Shown here: in pieces, positions 1 to 8,931 of the stretch
Numbering within the stretch: the stretch's first letter is position 1
How the letters are laid out: every line of letters starts with the position of its first letter
DNA from: Mariprofundus ferrooxydans PV-1
GTDB lineage: Bacteria; Pseudomonadota; Zetaproteobacteria; Mariprofundales; Mariprofundaceae
Direction: 5' to 3'
DNA: 64,000 bases
Assembly: GCF_000153765.1 (NCBI RefSeq)
Contig: NZ_DS022295.1
Coordinates: 279,828-343,827, forward strand
Translations under genes and position numbers: made by a program
Notes under the pieces: generated by a model
Databases searched by the model: none
What the model was told of the DNA's origin: nothing
The model's input: only the letters and a program-made list of their open reading frames with translations

Positions 1-959
1 GCAGATGTCTTGTGCAGGCGCAAGAGCGGGTTGGGTACCGTGCCGGGGAAGCTGAAACTGAAAGAAAAGGGTGAATCGACATGAGCCGGGGCAATCAGCT
101 GCATGCGCTCCAGTGCCTTGATGCGGCTCTGTGCCTGCTTTGCCTTACTGGCCTTGGCCTTAAAGCGGTTAATGTAACTGTTCATGTGTTCAATCTGGCT
201 TTGTTGCTTCTCATGTGCTGCCTGCTGCTGGGCCAGTTGTTCTGTTCGCATGCGTTCAAAAGCCGAGTAGTTGCCGCTATACAGGTTCATGCGCTGCTGC
301 TCGATATGGCCGATGTGGGTGACACAGCGATCGAGAAAGTCACGATCGTGCGAAATCAGCAGCATGGCGCCGGTGTAGGCGCGCAACCATTTTTCCAGCC
401 AGATGACGGCTTCCAGATCCAGATGGTTGGTGGGCTCATCCAGCAGTAACAGATCCGAGCGACACATCAGTGCGCGCGCCAGATTCAGACGCATGCGCCA
501 GCCGCCGGAGAAGCTGGCTACAGCATACTCTTCTTCACCCGGAGCAAAGCCGAGTCCGTGCATAAGGCGGGCTGCCCGGGCTGTCGCGGCGTAGCCGTCA
601 ATGGCGGCTATGCGTTCATGCAGCCTGGCCAGTGCCTCGCCGTCACCACTGCTTTCAGCATGGCCGAGCTGCGTCTCCAGTTCGGTCAGTTCGGCATCGC
701 CTTGCCGGATATAATGAAGGGCTGAAATCGGCAGTGCGGGTGTTTCCTGTGCGACATGAGCGATGATGATGCCTCTCTCCATCCGGAGTTGGCCGCTATC
801 CTCCTCCAGTTGATTGAGAATCAGCCCGAACAGTGATGATTTTCCGCAGCCGTTGGCACCGGTGATGCCCAGCTTGTCGCCGGCATGGATAGTGAAGCTG
901 GCCTCTTCAAAGAGCAGTTTGCTGCCGCGGCGCAGGGTGAGTCGATCGAAATAGAGCAT
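1..959 (-). CDS. ABC-F family ATPase (YheS/Uup-like), 3' part cut off by window edge
   Basis: Cytosolic tandem-ABC protein of the ABC-F class, whose members act on ribosomes rather than in membrane transport. About 319 N-terminal residues are visible. The first ABC domain carries Walker A GANGCGKSS (about residue 36), the signature FSGGWRMRL and Walker B LLLLDEPTNHLDL, followed by the switch histidine in ISHDRDF. After it comes a charged helical linker (about 230-290, repeated K, Q and A: NRFKAKASKAKQAQSRIKAL), which is the ABC-F interdomain linker. The ATG at 959 opens with MLYFDRLTLRRGSKLLFEEA, as in YheS. The second ABC domain lies beyond base 1. YheS-like is the best guess; Uup or EttA are less likely because the start and linker fit YheS. 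Confidence 0.9.
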   Translation of the reverse strand, partial: MLYFDRLTLRRGSKLLFEEASFTIHAGDKLGITGANGCGKSSLFGLILNQLEEDSGQLRMERGIIIAHVAQETPALPISALHYIRQGDAELTELETQLGHAESSGDGEALARLHERIAAIDGYAATARAARLMHGLGFAPGEEEYAVASFSGGWRMRLNLARALMCRSDLLLLDEPTNHLDLEAVIWLEKWLRAYTGAMLLISHDRDFLDRCVTHIGHIEQQRMNLYSGNYSAFERMRTEQLAQQQAAHEKQQSQIEHMNSYINRFKAKASKAKQAQSRIKALERMQLIAPAHVDSPFSFSFSFPGTVPNPLLRLHKTS

Positions 960-1056
960 GCGCCACTCTATGCAGATCAGAGCGAATCAGAACAGTTCGT
1001 GTTTATGTTTGTTATCGCAATCTGCGCCGGTCGATAAACTTCGCACAGAGGACAGG

Positions 1057-1473
1057 TCAGGCATAAGCCGGCGCTACCGACCTGCGGTTACCCTGTCTGC
1101 GATCAATGGCGACCTCTACCTGAGTCGTTCTGCGGTCCGGACATCGGCGACGATCACTGCTCTTACTGCTTATTGTGGCAGGTTGGACAGTGGGGGTTTG
1201 CGGTTTCAGCCATTCCACATCAGCGAGAGGGTCTGTTGTGCCTCTTGTGTTTGATGCCACAACGGGTGCGACGGGGGCCGGGGGGGCATTGTGGTGCTCT
1301 GCTACAGGGTGCGGTTCATGCGGCGTGAAGTGGTGATGACGCGAGTCGAAGGCACCACGTGAGAGTAGCTTTTCCGGTTCATAGAACTTGGGTTCCGATG
1401 CGCGCCATAATATCAGTCCAAGTACAAATACTACGGCACAGAACAGAGCAACAATGATGGTATCTATAATCAT
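1057..1473 (-). CDS. Hypothetical single-pass membrane protein with DRR motifs
   Basis: Unrecognised protein of 138 residues. One hydrophobic segment sits at the extreme N-terminus (MIIDTIIVALFCAVVFVLGL), then a His/Pro-rich linker (residues ~45-75) and an Arg-rich C-terminus with two similar motifs, SSDRRRCPDRR and AIDRRQGNRRS. The topology suggests an inner-membrane anchor with a soluble tail. I chose the ATG at 1473 because GGAG stands 6 bases upstream; a longer frame opening at 1557 has no ribosome-binding site. It starts about 100 bases upstream of the ABC-F gene on the same strand and could share its transcript. No function is proposed. Confidence 0.65.
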   Translation of the reverse strand: MIIDTIIVALFCAVVFVLGLILWRASEPKFYEPEKLLSRGAFDSRHHHFTPHEPHPVAEHHNAPPAPVAPVVASNTRGTTDPLADVEWLKPQTPTVQPATISSKSSDRRRCPDRRTTQVEVAIDRRQGNRRSVAPAYA

Positions 1474-1588
1474 GACTATCTCCTGCCGTGGATAAATTCC
1501 ACATTTGCAAAAAATTGGTCTTACCGGCTTATAGATGACATGCACTTTTTTTGTCAAACCTAAAATAAGTATGGTTTTTAGATATTAG

Positions 1589-1780
1589 ATGCCAGGAGTA
1601 TCAGTGCATGAACATGGCCGGGAGATGGAGAACAGGCATCGGTGTCATGGGCTGTGTTGTGTTATGGGGCTGACTTTTATGAATGCTCTGCTGGAGATCT
1701 GGCTGGGCAACAGGTCGGCAGACAAGCAGCTCAAAGGTGCGATGTTGCAAGGCATTCAACGCATAGCTCAGGTGCGTTGA
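1589..1780 (+). pseudogene. Possible remnant of a chalcone-isomerase-like gene
   Basis: Between the divergent genes at 1473 and 1872, the frame from about 1679 to 1780 reads MNALLEIWLGNRSADKQLKG and then stops. From memory this resembles the C-terminal pattern of bacterial chalcone-isomerase-like proteins (an aliphatic IWLG motif, then charged residues, then LK and a small hydrophobic end). The sequence before it has no such similarity, so if real it is a decayed 3' end. It could equally be a chance frame. The rest of 1474-1871 shows nothing else I can support beyond the promoters the two flanking genes must have. Confidence 0.2.
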
Positions 1781-1871
1781 TTTGTTTCATATGTGTCTGT
1801 TGCATTGACTTGAAACAGCTGCATGGCCAGCCTGCCCGGCACATAAATGTATCACCAAAGGTAGCTATTCA

Positions 1872-4367
1872 ATGTCAGATGATATCGTATCACACCAGCA
1901 AGAAATAACCGACGTTCCGCCACTGGACAAAGATGCCGCCAGCCTGGTTAAAGGAATTCAACGCCACTATTTGCGCACGCTGGGACAGCATACCGAGAGC
2001 CATGCCAATCACTATAAGTATCAGGCGCTTGCTTACACCATCCGCGATCATCTGATGGAAAACTGGAAGGATACCAAGGACGCATACCTCAAAAAAGATG
2101 GCAAGCGCGCCTATTATATGTCGCTTGAATTTCTGATGGGGCGTGCGCTGGGCAATGCCATTCTTAATCTGGGACTGGACGATAATGTGGCAGATGCCAT
2201 GCACCAGCTTGGTTTGAGCTACGAGGAAAAAGTCGAGTTGGAGCGTGATGCGGGCCTTGGTAATGGCGGTCTTGGGCGTTTGGCTGCCTGTTTTATTGAT
2301 AGCTGCGCAACATTGAGTTTACCGGTTACCGGTTACGGGATTCGCTATGAATATGGCATGTTTCGCCAGCTGATTCACAACGGGTATCAGGTTGAAGAAC
2401 CGGATCACTGGTTGAATTACGGTAATGTCTGGGAGATTACCCGCCCGGAATATACCCAACGCGTCCATTTTGGCGGGCGCTCAGAACGTTATCATGATGA
2501 TCAGGGTAAAGTGCGTATGCGCTGGACAGATACCCAGGATGTGCTGGCTATTCCTTATGATACGCCGATTCCGGGTTACAAGAATCACACGGTGAATACT
2601 TTGCGCTTGTGGAAATCTGCGGCTACCGATGAGTTTGATCTGAGTGAATTCAATGCTGGTGATTATACCGAGGCGGTGTCGGCGAAAAACCATGCTGAAG
2701 ATATTTCTATGGTGCTCTATCCGAATGACGCCAGTGAAAATGGCAAGGAGTTGCGCCTCAGGCAACAATACTTCCTCGCTTCGGCCAGCATCAAGGATGT
2801 TCTTCGTCAATGGACCAGAGAGCATGGCGAAGATTTCAGTACATTTGCCGATAAGAACGTTTTTCAATTGAATGATACGCATCCGACTGTCTCTGTGGCG
2901 GAGTTGATGCGCCTGTTGATGGATGAGTATCGTCTGGAGTGGGATGATGCCTGGGCCATTACGACAAAAACAATGGCTTATACTAACCACACGCTGTTAC
3001 CGGAGGCGCTGGAGCGCTGGCCGGTTCACCTGTTTGGTCGCCTGCTGCCTCGCTTGCTGGATATCATTTATGGCATCAATGCCCAGTTCCTGTCCAAAGT
3101 GGCGGAAAAGTGGCCGGGTGACGTGGAGCGTCAGCGTCGTATGTCGATTATCGAAGAGGGTGATGTACAGCAGGTGCGCATGGCATACCTGGCGATTATC
3201 GGCAGCTTTTCAGTAAATGGTGTGGCGCAGTTGCACTCGGATCTGCTGGTTGAGGGCCTGTTCAAGGATTTTTACGACATGTGGCCGGAAAAATTCAATA
3301 ACAAGACCAATGGCGTAACTCAGCGTCGCTGGATGGCATGGTGCAACAAGCCGCTCTCCAGTTTGATTAATAACACGATTGGCGATGCCTGGATTACCGA
3401 TCTGCAGCAGTTGCGCAAGCTGGCCCCATCCATTGAAAATGCCGAATTCCGCAAGCAGTGGGCGGATTGTAAACGCGAGAACAAGGTGCGTTTGGCTAAA
3501 CTGGTGAAGAGTACATGCGGTGTGGATTTTGCTCCGGATGCCATGTTCGATGTTCAGGTGAAGCGTATTCATGAATACAAGCGCCAGCTGTTGAATGTGC
3601 TGCATGTGATTCACCTGTATGATCGTATCAAACGCGGGGATACGGAAAACTGGACGCCTCGCTGCGTATTGATTGGCGGCAAGGCTGCACCGGGTTACTA
3701 CATGGCCAAGCAGATTATCAAGCTGGTTAGCAATGTGGCTGATGTGGTCAACCATGACCCTGCCGTGGGCGACAAGCTGAAAGTGGTATTCTTCCCTAAT
3801 TACAGGGTCTCGGCGATGGAAGTCATTTGCCCGGCGGCAGACTTGTCCGAGCAGATTTCCACTGCCGGCAAGGAAGCATCGGGCACCGGAAATATGAAGT
3901 TCATGATGAACGGCGCTTTGACGATTGGTACACTTGATGGTGCCAATATTGAAATCCGTGAAGAAGTCGGCGACGAAAACTTCTTCCTGTTCGGACTGAC
4001 GGCAGAAGAGGTGGAAAAATCGCGCGGGCACTACGACCCGAACGCCATTATTGCCTCAGATGAAGATTTTCTGCGTGTAATGAACTTGTTGGAGTGCGGT
4101 CACTTCAGTCAGTTTGAACCTGGTTTGTTCGCAGGTATCTGCGGAGCTATTCGCAGCTGTAATGATCCGTGGTTGGTTGCAGCCGATTTCCGCTCCTATG
4201 TCGATGCACAGCAGCGTGCTGCTGAGGCTTATCGCGATCAGGAGTCCTGGGTGAAGATGAGTATCCTTAACACCGCCTACAGCGGCAAATTCTCTACCGA
4301 TCGGACGATGGAAGATTATAATCGCGAGATCTGGAAGTTGCAGTCCATTCGGCCAGCATCCGCATAA
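1872..4367 (+). CDS. glgP: Glycogen/starch alpha-glucan phosphorylase
   Basis: Releases glucose-1-phosphate from the non-reducing ends of glycogen; cytosolic, PLP-dependent GT35 enzyme. At 831 residues it has the normal family length. The PLP-lysine region is clear near residue 675 (EASGTGNMKFMMNGALTIGT, Lys in NMK). The N-terminal signatures RAYYMSLEFLMGR and GNGGLGRLAACF and the site motif LNDTHPTVSVAEL are all intact. The ATG at 1872 follows AAAGGT. A good intrinsic terminator follows, so it is probably monocistronic. The other glycogen genes lie 30 kb away at 32.8-41.5 kb; Pgm there would use its product. Confidence 0.97.
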   Translation: MSDDIVSHQQEITDVPPLDKDAASLVKGIQRHYLRTLGQHTESHANHYKYQALAYTIRDHLMENWKDTKDAYLKKDGKRAYYMSLEFLMGRALGNAILNLGLDDNVADAMHQLGLSYEEKVELERDAGLGNGGLGRLAACFIDSCATLSLPVTGYGIRYEYGMFRQLIHNGYQVEEPDHWLNYGNVWEITRPEYTQRVHFGGRSERYHDDQGKVRMRWTDTQDVLAIPYDTPIPGYKNHTVNTLRLWKSAATDEFDLSEFNAGDYTEAVSAKNHAEDISMVLYPNDASENGKELRLRQQYFLASASIKDVLRQWTREHGEDFSTFADKNVFQLNDTHPTVSVAELMRLLMDEYRLEWDDAWAITTKTMAYTNHTLLPEALERWPVHLFGRLLPRLLDIIYGINAQFLSKVAEKWPGDVERQRRMSIIEEGDVQQVRMAYLAIIGSFSVNGVAQLHSDLLVEGLFKDFYDMWPEKFNNKTNGVTQRRWMAWCNKPLSSLINNTIGDAWITDLQQLRKLAPSIENAEFRKQWADCKRENKVRLAKLVKSTCGVDFAPDAMFDVQVKRIHEYKRQLLNVLHVIHLYDRIKRGDTENWTPRCVLIGGKAAPGYYMAKQIIKLVSNVADVVNHDPAVGDKLKVVFFPNYRVSAMEVICPAADLSEQISTAGKEASGTGNMKFMMNGALTIGTLDGANIEIREEVGDENFFLFGLTAEEVEKSRGHYDPNAIIASDEDFLRVMNLLECGHFSQFEPGLFAGICGAIRSCNDPWLVAADFRSYVDAQQRAAEAYRDQESWVKMSILNTAYSGKFSTDRTMEDYNREIWKLQSIRPASA

Positions 4368-4390
4368 GTAGGGAGCAGATTTAAATAGAG

Positions 4391-4422
4391 AAGCGCGGGG
4401 GGAAATCTCCGCGCTTTTTATT
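4391..4422 (+). terminator. Intrinsic terminator of glgP
   Basis: An 8-bp GC-rich stem, AAGCGCGG (4391-4398) with CCGCGCTT (4409-4416), is followed by a T-rich run ending near 4425. It sits 23 bases after the glgP stop codon. Confidence 0.85.
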
Positions 4423-4523
4423 TTTCATTCTATGCATAATACGCCATAATCTGTTGATAGTATGAGTCTCATGCAGTCTTACATGGGACAAGATGATAAA
4501 TGAAACGTTTACCAGGAGCGCTG

Positions 4524-4832
4524 ATGACTGACGATGATTCGCAGAGTTCACATGCCGGTTTCTTATTGACGGTGCTGGCTGACAAGGATGAAGATGCCTG
4601 TCTTAGGGAAAATGCCGCCGTGTACTTGGGGCATATGGATGATCCGATGATTCTGGCTGCTCTGATTTGTCTGGCATCCGATGCCGATCAGTATGACCGG
4701 CTGCTGGAGCGTTGTGGTAATGCAATCGCCGAAACATGGGACAGGAACCGTGATTTTGATATCCGTCCTGTCATCGATCAGGTCACGGAGCCGGCGCGAG
4801 AAGCCATTCGTGGATGGCTGAACAGTAAATAG
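4524..4832 (+). CDS. Small HEAT-repeat-like protein
   Basis: Protein of 102 residues made of short amphipathic helices in a HEAT/Armadillo-like pattern (LRENAAVYLGHMDDPMILAA, then LASDADQYDRLLERCGNAIA). Such proteins are usually docking scaffolds; no partner is visible. I prefer the ATG at 4524 to the one at 4500 because AGGAG is placed 5 bases before it, inside the upstream reading. It stands alone after the glgP terminator. Function unknown. Confidence 0.6.
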   Translation: MTDDDSQSSHAGFLLTVLADKDEDACLRENAAVYLGHMDDPMILAALICLASDADQYDRLLERCGNAIAETWDRNRDFDIRPVIDQVTEPAREAIRGWLNSK

Positions 4833-4938
4833 TTATATGGAGTACCTTTCTGCGGTTGACTACTCGCCGGCTTTGTCATGTTGGCATGGTAATAAGGCAG
4901 TCAAGCTTTCGCTGGCAGCCTCATTCTTCGCATGATCG

Positions 4939-5706
4939 TTATATGGGTTTTGTTGCGCTGACCACAATACTCCTGCCCAGCAGCATCCCGACTGTGTTGA
5001 TCTGATTGATAACCGGTTCGTTGAAGCGATCCAGCGTTTTGTATTTGCCGCGCTCTTTTTTCCATGCAAGTGATGCGAACAGCCGGATCGGAATATAAAA
5101 CAGAATAAGCCAATAGAGCGAAGGAAACTGCATCTTGTCAGTGGTTACATGCGGCATGTCGAAGCCCGCGCTCATTAGCGCATGAGCCAGATAGGGATAG
5201 GGGATCGGTGTAATGTGGCCTCCTGTACTTTCAATAGCTGTCTCGCCGACATGCAGGGGGCCGAACATACTCCAGAAGCCGGTGGTCAGAAAGCGCATGC
5301 GCGATTTCATGTTCAGTACATTGGGCGTGGTGATGATGACCACGCCGCCCGGTTTCAATATGCGATATATTTCGCGCACAATTGCCCGGTAATTTTCCAG
5401 ATGTTCGGCTACTTCGGTGAAGGTAACCAGGTCAAAGTGAGTGTCCGGATAGGGTAATGCGCCCTGGTTCAGGTCAACGACATCGACTTCGATGTGGTTG
5501 AGCTCCATGAATTCATTGCTGTAGTCCAGCGCGGAGCTGGTAACATCGAATGTCTGCTGTACACGACGGATCAGGTTGCCGGTGCCGCTACCGATATCCA
5601 GATGGTTGCCGCTAATGCCCGAATGGCGCTCTTTAAGCAGGGTAATAGCCGATTCAATCGTCGCATCCAGACTTAGTTTATCGTCTTTTACATCAACTGT
5701 TGTCAT
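4939..5706 (-). CDS. Class I SAM-dependent methyltransferase
   Basis: The fold is clear: motif I LDIGSGTGNLIRRV (about residue 41), an acidic post-I strand (HIEVDVVDL), the motif II region FDLVTFTEVAEHLENY and the motif III region LKPGGVVIITTPN. It belongs to the UbiE/Methyltransf_11 type that modifies small molecules or lipids. Near residues 200-215 is a hydrophobic stretch (SLYWLILFYIPIRLFAS) followed by basic residues, suggesting a membrane-facing C-terminal part. The substrate cannot be told from sequence. It stands alone, divergent from the DUF1841 gene. The ATG at 5706 has only a weak ribosome-binding site. Confidence 0.8.
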   Translation of the reverse strand: MTTVDVKDDKLSLDATIESAITLLKERHSGISGNHLDIGSGTGNLIRRVQQTFDVTSSALDYSNEFMELNHIEVDVVDLNQGALPYPDTHFDLVTFTEVAEHLENYRAIVREIYRILKPGGVVIITTPNVLNMKSRMRFLTTGFWSMFGPLHVGETAIESTGGHITPIPYPYLAHALMSAGFDMPHVTTDKMQFPSLYWLILFYIPIRLFASLAWKKERGKYKTLDRFNEPVINQINTVGMLLGRSIVVSATKPI

Positions 5707-5834
5707 TGGCGAAATCTAGTGTCGAAATTTTCCCAGTCCAGACGCGCATTGCATGCTGTTCTGATCAGGTATCGTGCCGGTTTATTGCACGCGCTACTGT
5801 GTTAGTATAAGCCGGGTACGGTAACGGAGAGAGA

Positions 5835-6293
5835 ATGAGCGATACAGGTACAACAAACAGGCCGAGTCGGGAGCAATTGCGGGCGCACAGGCAGGTATTC
5901 TGGGATGCATGGCATAAGGCGCAGGCCAATCTGCCGTTGAATGCATTGGAGGTGCGCATTGCCCGCGTGATTGAAATGCATCCGGAATATCATCACTACT
6001 TTGATGATATGGAGACATTTCTGGATCGCGACTTTGAAGTGGATGATGGTATGAACCCCTATCTTCATCTCTCATTGCATCTGGCTCTGGAAGAGCAGGC
6101 CGCCACCAAACATCCGCCTGAAATGGCGAGGGCGCTGGATCACCTGATTAGTGTAAAACGGATGGAACGCCATGATGCGCTGCATAAAATCCTTGAGTTG
6201 CTGGCCGAGACCGTCTTTTATGCCCAGCGGGCAGGGGGAGAGCCGGATGTGGCAGCCTATGCCCGTGGTCTGCGGGAGATGGTGACGCCATGA
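5835..6293 (+). CDS. DUF1841 family protein
   Basis: Protein of 152 residues matching the proteobacterial DUF1841 pattern as I know it: an aromatic N-terminal helix (VFWDAWHKA), then HPEYHHYFDD, an acidic DGMNPYLHLSLHLALEEQ core and RHDALHKILELLAE. The family is found in beta- and gammaproteobacteria and has no assigned role. Start ATG at 5835 with GGAGAGAGA directly before it. The next gene overlaps by 4 bases (ATGA), so the two are translationally coupled. Confidence 0.8.
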   Translation: MSDTGTTNRPSREQLRAHRQVFWDAWHKAQANLPLNALEVRIARVIEMHPEYHHYFDDMETFLDRDFEVDDGMNPYLHLSLHLALEEQAATKHPPEMARALDHLISVKRMERHDALHKILELLAETVFYAQRAGGEPDVAAYARGLREMVTP

Positions 6294-6631
6294 TACGTAA
6301 CCTGTTTCTGGCACTGTTTTTCTTTTTCGGACCAGCGCTGCTGATGTTCATGTTGCGCAATATCATATTGTTACTGCGCATATGGCTGGTTGTACGAAAT
6401 CAGCGCAATCAGCAGCAGGACGTTATCGATATCACGCCGGTGGAACGCAATCGCGCCCCGCGCTGGTTTTATCTGGTGGCGGCTGTGCTCGGTGTGGCTT
6501 CTGCGGTTGCCGGTTTTATGTATCTGCAGACGGTGGATAGTGAACGCAGGGTATATGTGCCTGCGCATATGGGGGAGCAGGGCGAGATTGTGCCGGGGCA
6601 TTGGCAGTCGTTGCCGCCAGCGCCGAAATAG
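6290..6631 (+). CDS. Hypothetical two-helix membrane protein
   Basis: Protein of 113 residues with two membrane segments (about 4-35 and 60-78), a short polar loop between them and a C-terminal tail rich in Pro and Gly (VPAHMGEQGEIVPGHW). It overlaps the DUF1841 gene by 4 bases. The tail is predicted extracytoplasmic if the first helix enters from the cytoplasm. It ends only 3 bases from the stop codon of the convergent pilus ATPase gene, leaving no room for a terminator. I do not recognise the family. Confidence 0.7.
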   Translation: MIRNLFLALFFFFGPALLMFMLRNIILLLRIWLVVRNQRNQQQDVIDITPVERNRAPRWFYLVAAVLGVASAVAGFMYLQTVDSERRVYVPAHMGEQGEIVPGHWQSLPPAPK

Positions 6632-6634
6632 AAT

Positions 6635-7726
6635 CTACGACTTGCCGAAGTGCATGGCAAAATCTTCCCTGTGGACAGCATGGGCCAATGCCTGTTCGTA
6701 ACTGACCAGATCATCTTCAACCAGTTGCCTGAGGTGCTGGTCAAAGCTTTGTGACCCGTAAAGGCTATGGCCCTCTTCCATGGCGCGTACAATATCACCC
6801 CAGTGATCCGGATCGAGAATATAGTGACGGATTACCGAGTTTCTGATCATGATTTCCAGTGCGACAATACGGCCTTTTCCCTGTTTCATCGGTAGCAGTT
6901 TTTGAACGATAATGGCACGCAGGTTTTCAGACAGGCGTTCGCGAATACCAGCCTGCTCATCATGTGGGAATGAGGACATGATGCGCTGCATGGTGCCGAT
7001 GGCTGTAGTCGCGTGAACGGTGGACATGACCAGGTGTCCCGTTTCAGCTGCCTGTAGTGCCAGTTGAATCTCTTCACGGCCGCGTACTTCACCTGCGACG
7101 ATAATATCCGGTGTTTCGCGTAGTGCGTCGCTCAACCCCTGCTTGTAACTGGCGACATCACTGCCCAGCTCACGCTGGCTGACGGTGCCACGATAGCTGT
7201 TGTTGTAACGAAATTCGACCGGGTCCTCCAGTGATACAGCATGCACAGGTCTGTGGCGGATCATGTGGTTAAGCATGGCTGCCATAGAGGTGGATTTTCC
7301 GGATCCGGCGGCGCCTGCCATCAGAATAAGTCCGTTGCGGTAGCCTGTAATCTCTTCGAATACCGGCGGCAAACGCAGGGCGGCGAAATCGGGAATATCA
7401 ACCGGAATCAGGCGCGCAACAATGCCGAAGTCGTTGTGGGTGCGCAGCACATGAATGCGGAAGTGAGCCGCTCCCGGCAGGGTGTAATGAAAATCCAGAT
7501 TCCTGATGGTTTCGATCTCTGTTTGCGTAGGCAGAGCGCGTACAAGGTGGCGAATCATCTCGATGGTTTTGTTGCGATCAGGGACGGTTACTTTGTCCGC
7601 CGGCACGGTGACAATGTCGCCATTGATGCGCATGCGCACCCGGTCACCTGTGCGTACAATCAGGTCCGAAGCGCCATTTTTTCCGGCAACGAGCAGCAGC
7701 TCATCAATCAGCGCCGGTTTTTCCAT
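6635..7726 (-). CDS. PilT-family retraction ATPase, third paralogue
   Basis: Hexameric secretion ATPase of the GspE/PilT superfamily, 363 residues. Walker A is GAAGSGKST (about residue 143), the Asp box SLEDPVEF, Walker B DIIVAGEVRG and the His box STVHATT, so it should hydrolyse ATP. It differs from canonical PilT in the Walker A lead-in (AGAAGSGKST rather than GPTGSGKST), and it begins with a PilT-like N-terminal domain (GASDLIVRTGDRVRMRINGD). Its ATG overlaps the pilU stop by one base (TGATG). Most species carry only PilT and PilU here, so the role of a third member (specialised retraction or surface sensing) is open. Confidence 0.88.
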   Translation of the reverse strand: MEKPALIDELLLVAGKNGASDLIVRTGDRVRMRINGDIVTVPADKVTVPDRNKTIEMIRHLVRALPTQTEIETIRNLDFHYTLPGAAHFRIHVLRTHNDFGIVARLIPVDIPDFAALRLPPVFEEITGYRNGLILMAGAAGSGKSTSMAAMLNHMIRHRPVHAVSLEDPVEFRYNNSYRGTVSQRELGSDVASYKQGLSDALRETPDIIVAGEVRGREEIQLALQAAETGHLVMSTVHATTAIGTMQRIMSSFPHDEQAGIRERLSENLRAIIVQKLLPMKQGKGRIVALEIMIRNSVIRHYILDPDHWGDIVRAMEEGHSLYGSQSFDQHLRQLVEDDLVSYEQALAHAVHREDFAMHFGKS

Positions 7727-8886
7727 CAGATGCGTAGTCCGGATGAGTCCTTGCCGCCGGTGAGCTGATCCAGGTCACTCTCTCCGCTACTCGAGTCTTT
7801 GAGGTCTACCATTTTGATCTGCAGGCGCAGATTGTTGACCGAATCGGCATGGCGAAGCGCCTCATCTTCGGTGATATACCCCTCCATCCACAGATTCAGC
7901 AGGGCCTGATCGAAGGTTTGCATGCCATAATTCTTGCCGGCTGCCATCGCTTCCTTGATCTCGCTGATGTCCCATTTTCCGATCAAATCGGCAATACGCG
8001 GTGTGTTTATCAGGATTTCGACTGCCGGCATACGTACATCATCGGGTGTTTTAGCCAGGCGCTGGGAGAGAATTGCCTTCATATTCATAGCCAGATTCAG
8101 GCATACCTGAGCGTGCATCTCCTCCGGGAAGAAGTTCATGACCCGTTCGAGTGCCTGATTGGCATTGTTCGCATGCAACGTTGCCATGCACAGATGGCCT
8201 GTTTCAGCGAACTCCAGTGCATGCTCCATGGTTTCACGATCCCTGATCTCGCCGATCAGAATCACATCAGGTGCCTGCCTGAGCGCATTTTTTAATGCAG
8301 CCTTATACTCCAGCGTGTCGGTACCGACTTCGCGCTGGGTAATGACGGATTTTTTATGCTCATGGACAAATTCGATCGGATCTTCGATCGAGATAATATG
8401 ACCGGGTTGATGCGAGTTGCGCCAGTCGATCATGGCAGCCAGAGAGGTGGATTTTCCGGAGCCGGTAGAACCGACCATCAGGACCAGCCCGCGTGATGCC
8501 ATGACGATATCCTTGAATATTTCGGGCAGGCCCAGCTGATCAATCGTCGGGACATCCGTTTTTACCTTACGAATGACCATACCGACATGGCTTCGCTGAC
8601 GGAAGATGTTAACCCGGAAACGCCCGATGTCCGGATAGGAGAGGGCGAGGTTCATTTCGTATTCAGCGGAAAATGCCGCCTTCTGTCGTTCCGTCATGGT
8701 CGAACTGGCCAGTCTTTCGCACTCGGCGGCGGTCAGCGGGGGTTGTTTCAATGTGAAAACGGAACCATTGATCCGGTAGGATGGGGCCATACCTGCTGTG
8801 ATATACAGGTCGGAAGCATCGCGCTTCTCCATCAATGCGAGTAACTGTTTGATCGATATGGGATTGGTCTGGCTGGTGGCACTCAT
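7726..8886 (-). CDS. pilU: Type IV pilus retraction ATPase PilU
   Basis: PilT-dependent accessory retraction motor at the inner-membrane pilus base. Walker A GSTGSGKST, Asp box SIEDPIEF, Walker B DVILIGEIRD and His box ATLHANNAN are intact. PilU-like features are the start MEKRDASDLYITAGMAPSYR and the C-terminal tail HADSVNNLRLQIKMVDL followed by a Ser/Asp-rich end. The start is ATG 8886: AAGGAG lies 8 bases upstream, whereas the alternative GTG at 8895 overlaps that Shine-Dalgarno itself. Product 386 residues. It lies between pilT and the third paralogue on one strand. Confidence 0.92.
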   Translation of the reverse strand: MSATSQTNPISIKQLLALMEKRDASDLYITAGMAPSYRINGSVFTLKQPPLTAAECERLASSTMTERQKAAFSAEYEMNLALSYPDIGRFRVNIFRQRSHVGMVIRKVKTDVPTIDQLGLPEIFKDIVMASRGLVLMVGSTGSGKSTSLAAMIDWRNSHQPGHIISIEDPIEFVHEHKKSVITQREVGTDTLEYKAALKNALRQAPDVILIGEIRDRETMEHALEFAETGHLCMATLHANNANQALERVMNFFPEEMHAQVCLNLAMNMKAILSQRLAKTPDDVRMPAVEILINTPRIADLIGKWDISEIKEAMAAGKNYGMQTFDQALLNLWMEGYITEDEALRHADSVNNLRLQIKMVDLKDSSSGESDLDQLTGGKDSSGLRI

Positions 8887-8931
8887 GCCCGGCACTCCTT
8901 AAATTGTTGAGATAGGCTGATGATCAATTTT

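Noticed and set aside
8887-8895. Upstream GTG start for pilU
   Set aside because: The GTG overlaps its own Shine-Dalgarno; the ATG at 8886 has AAGGAG at normal spacing.
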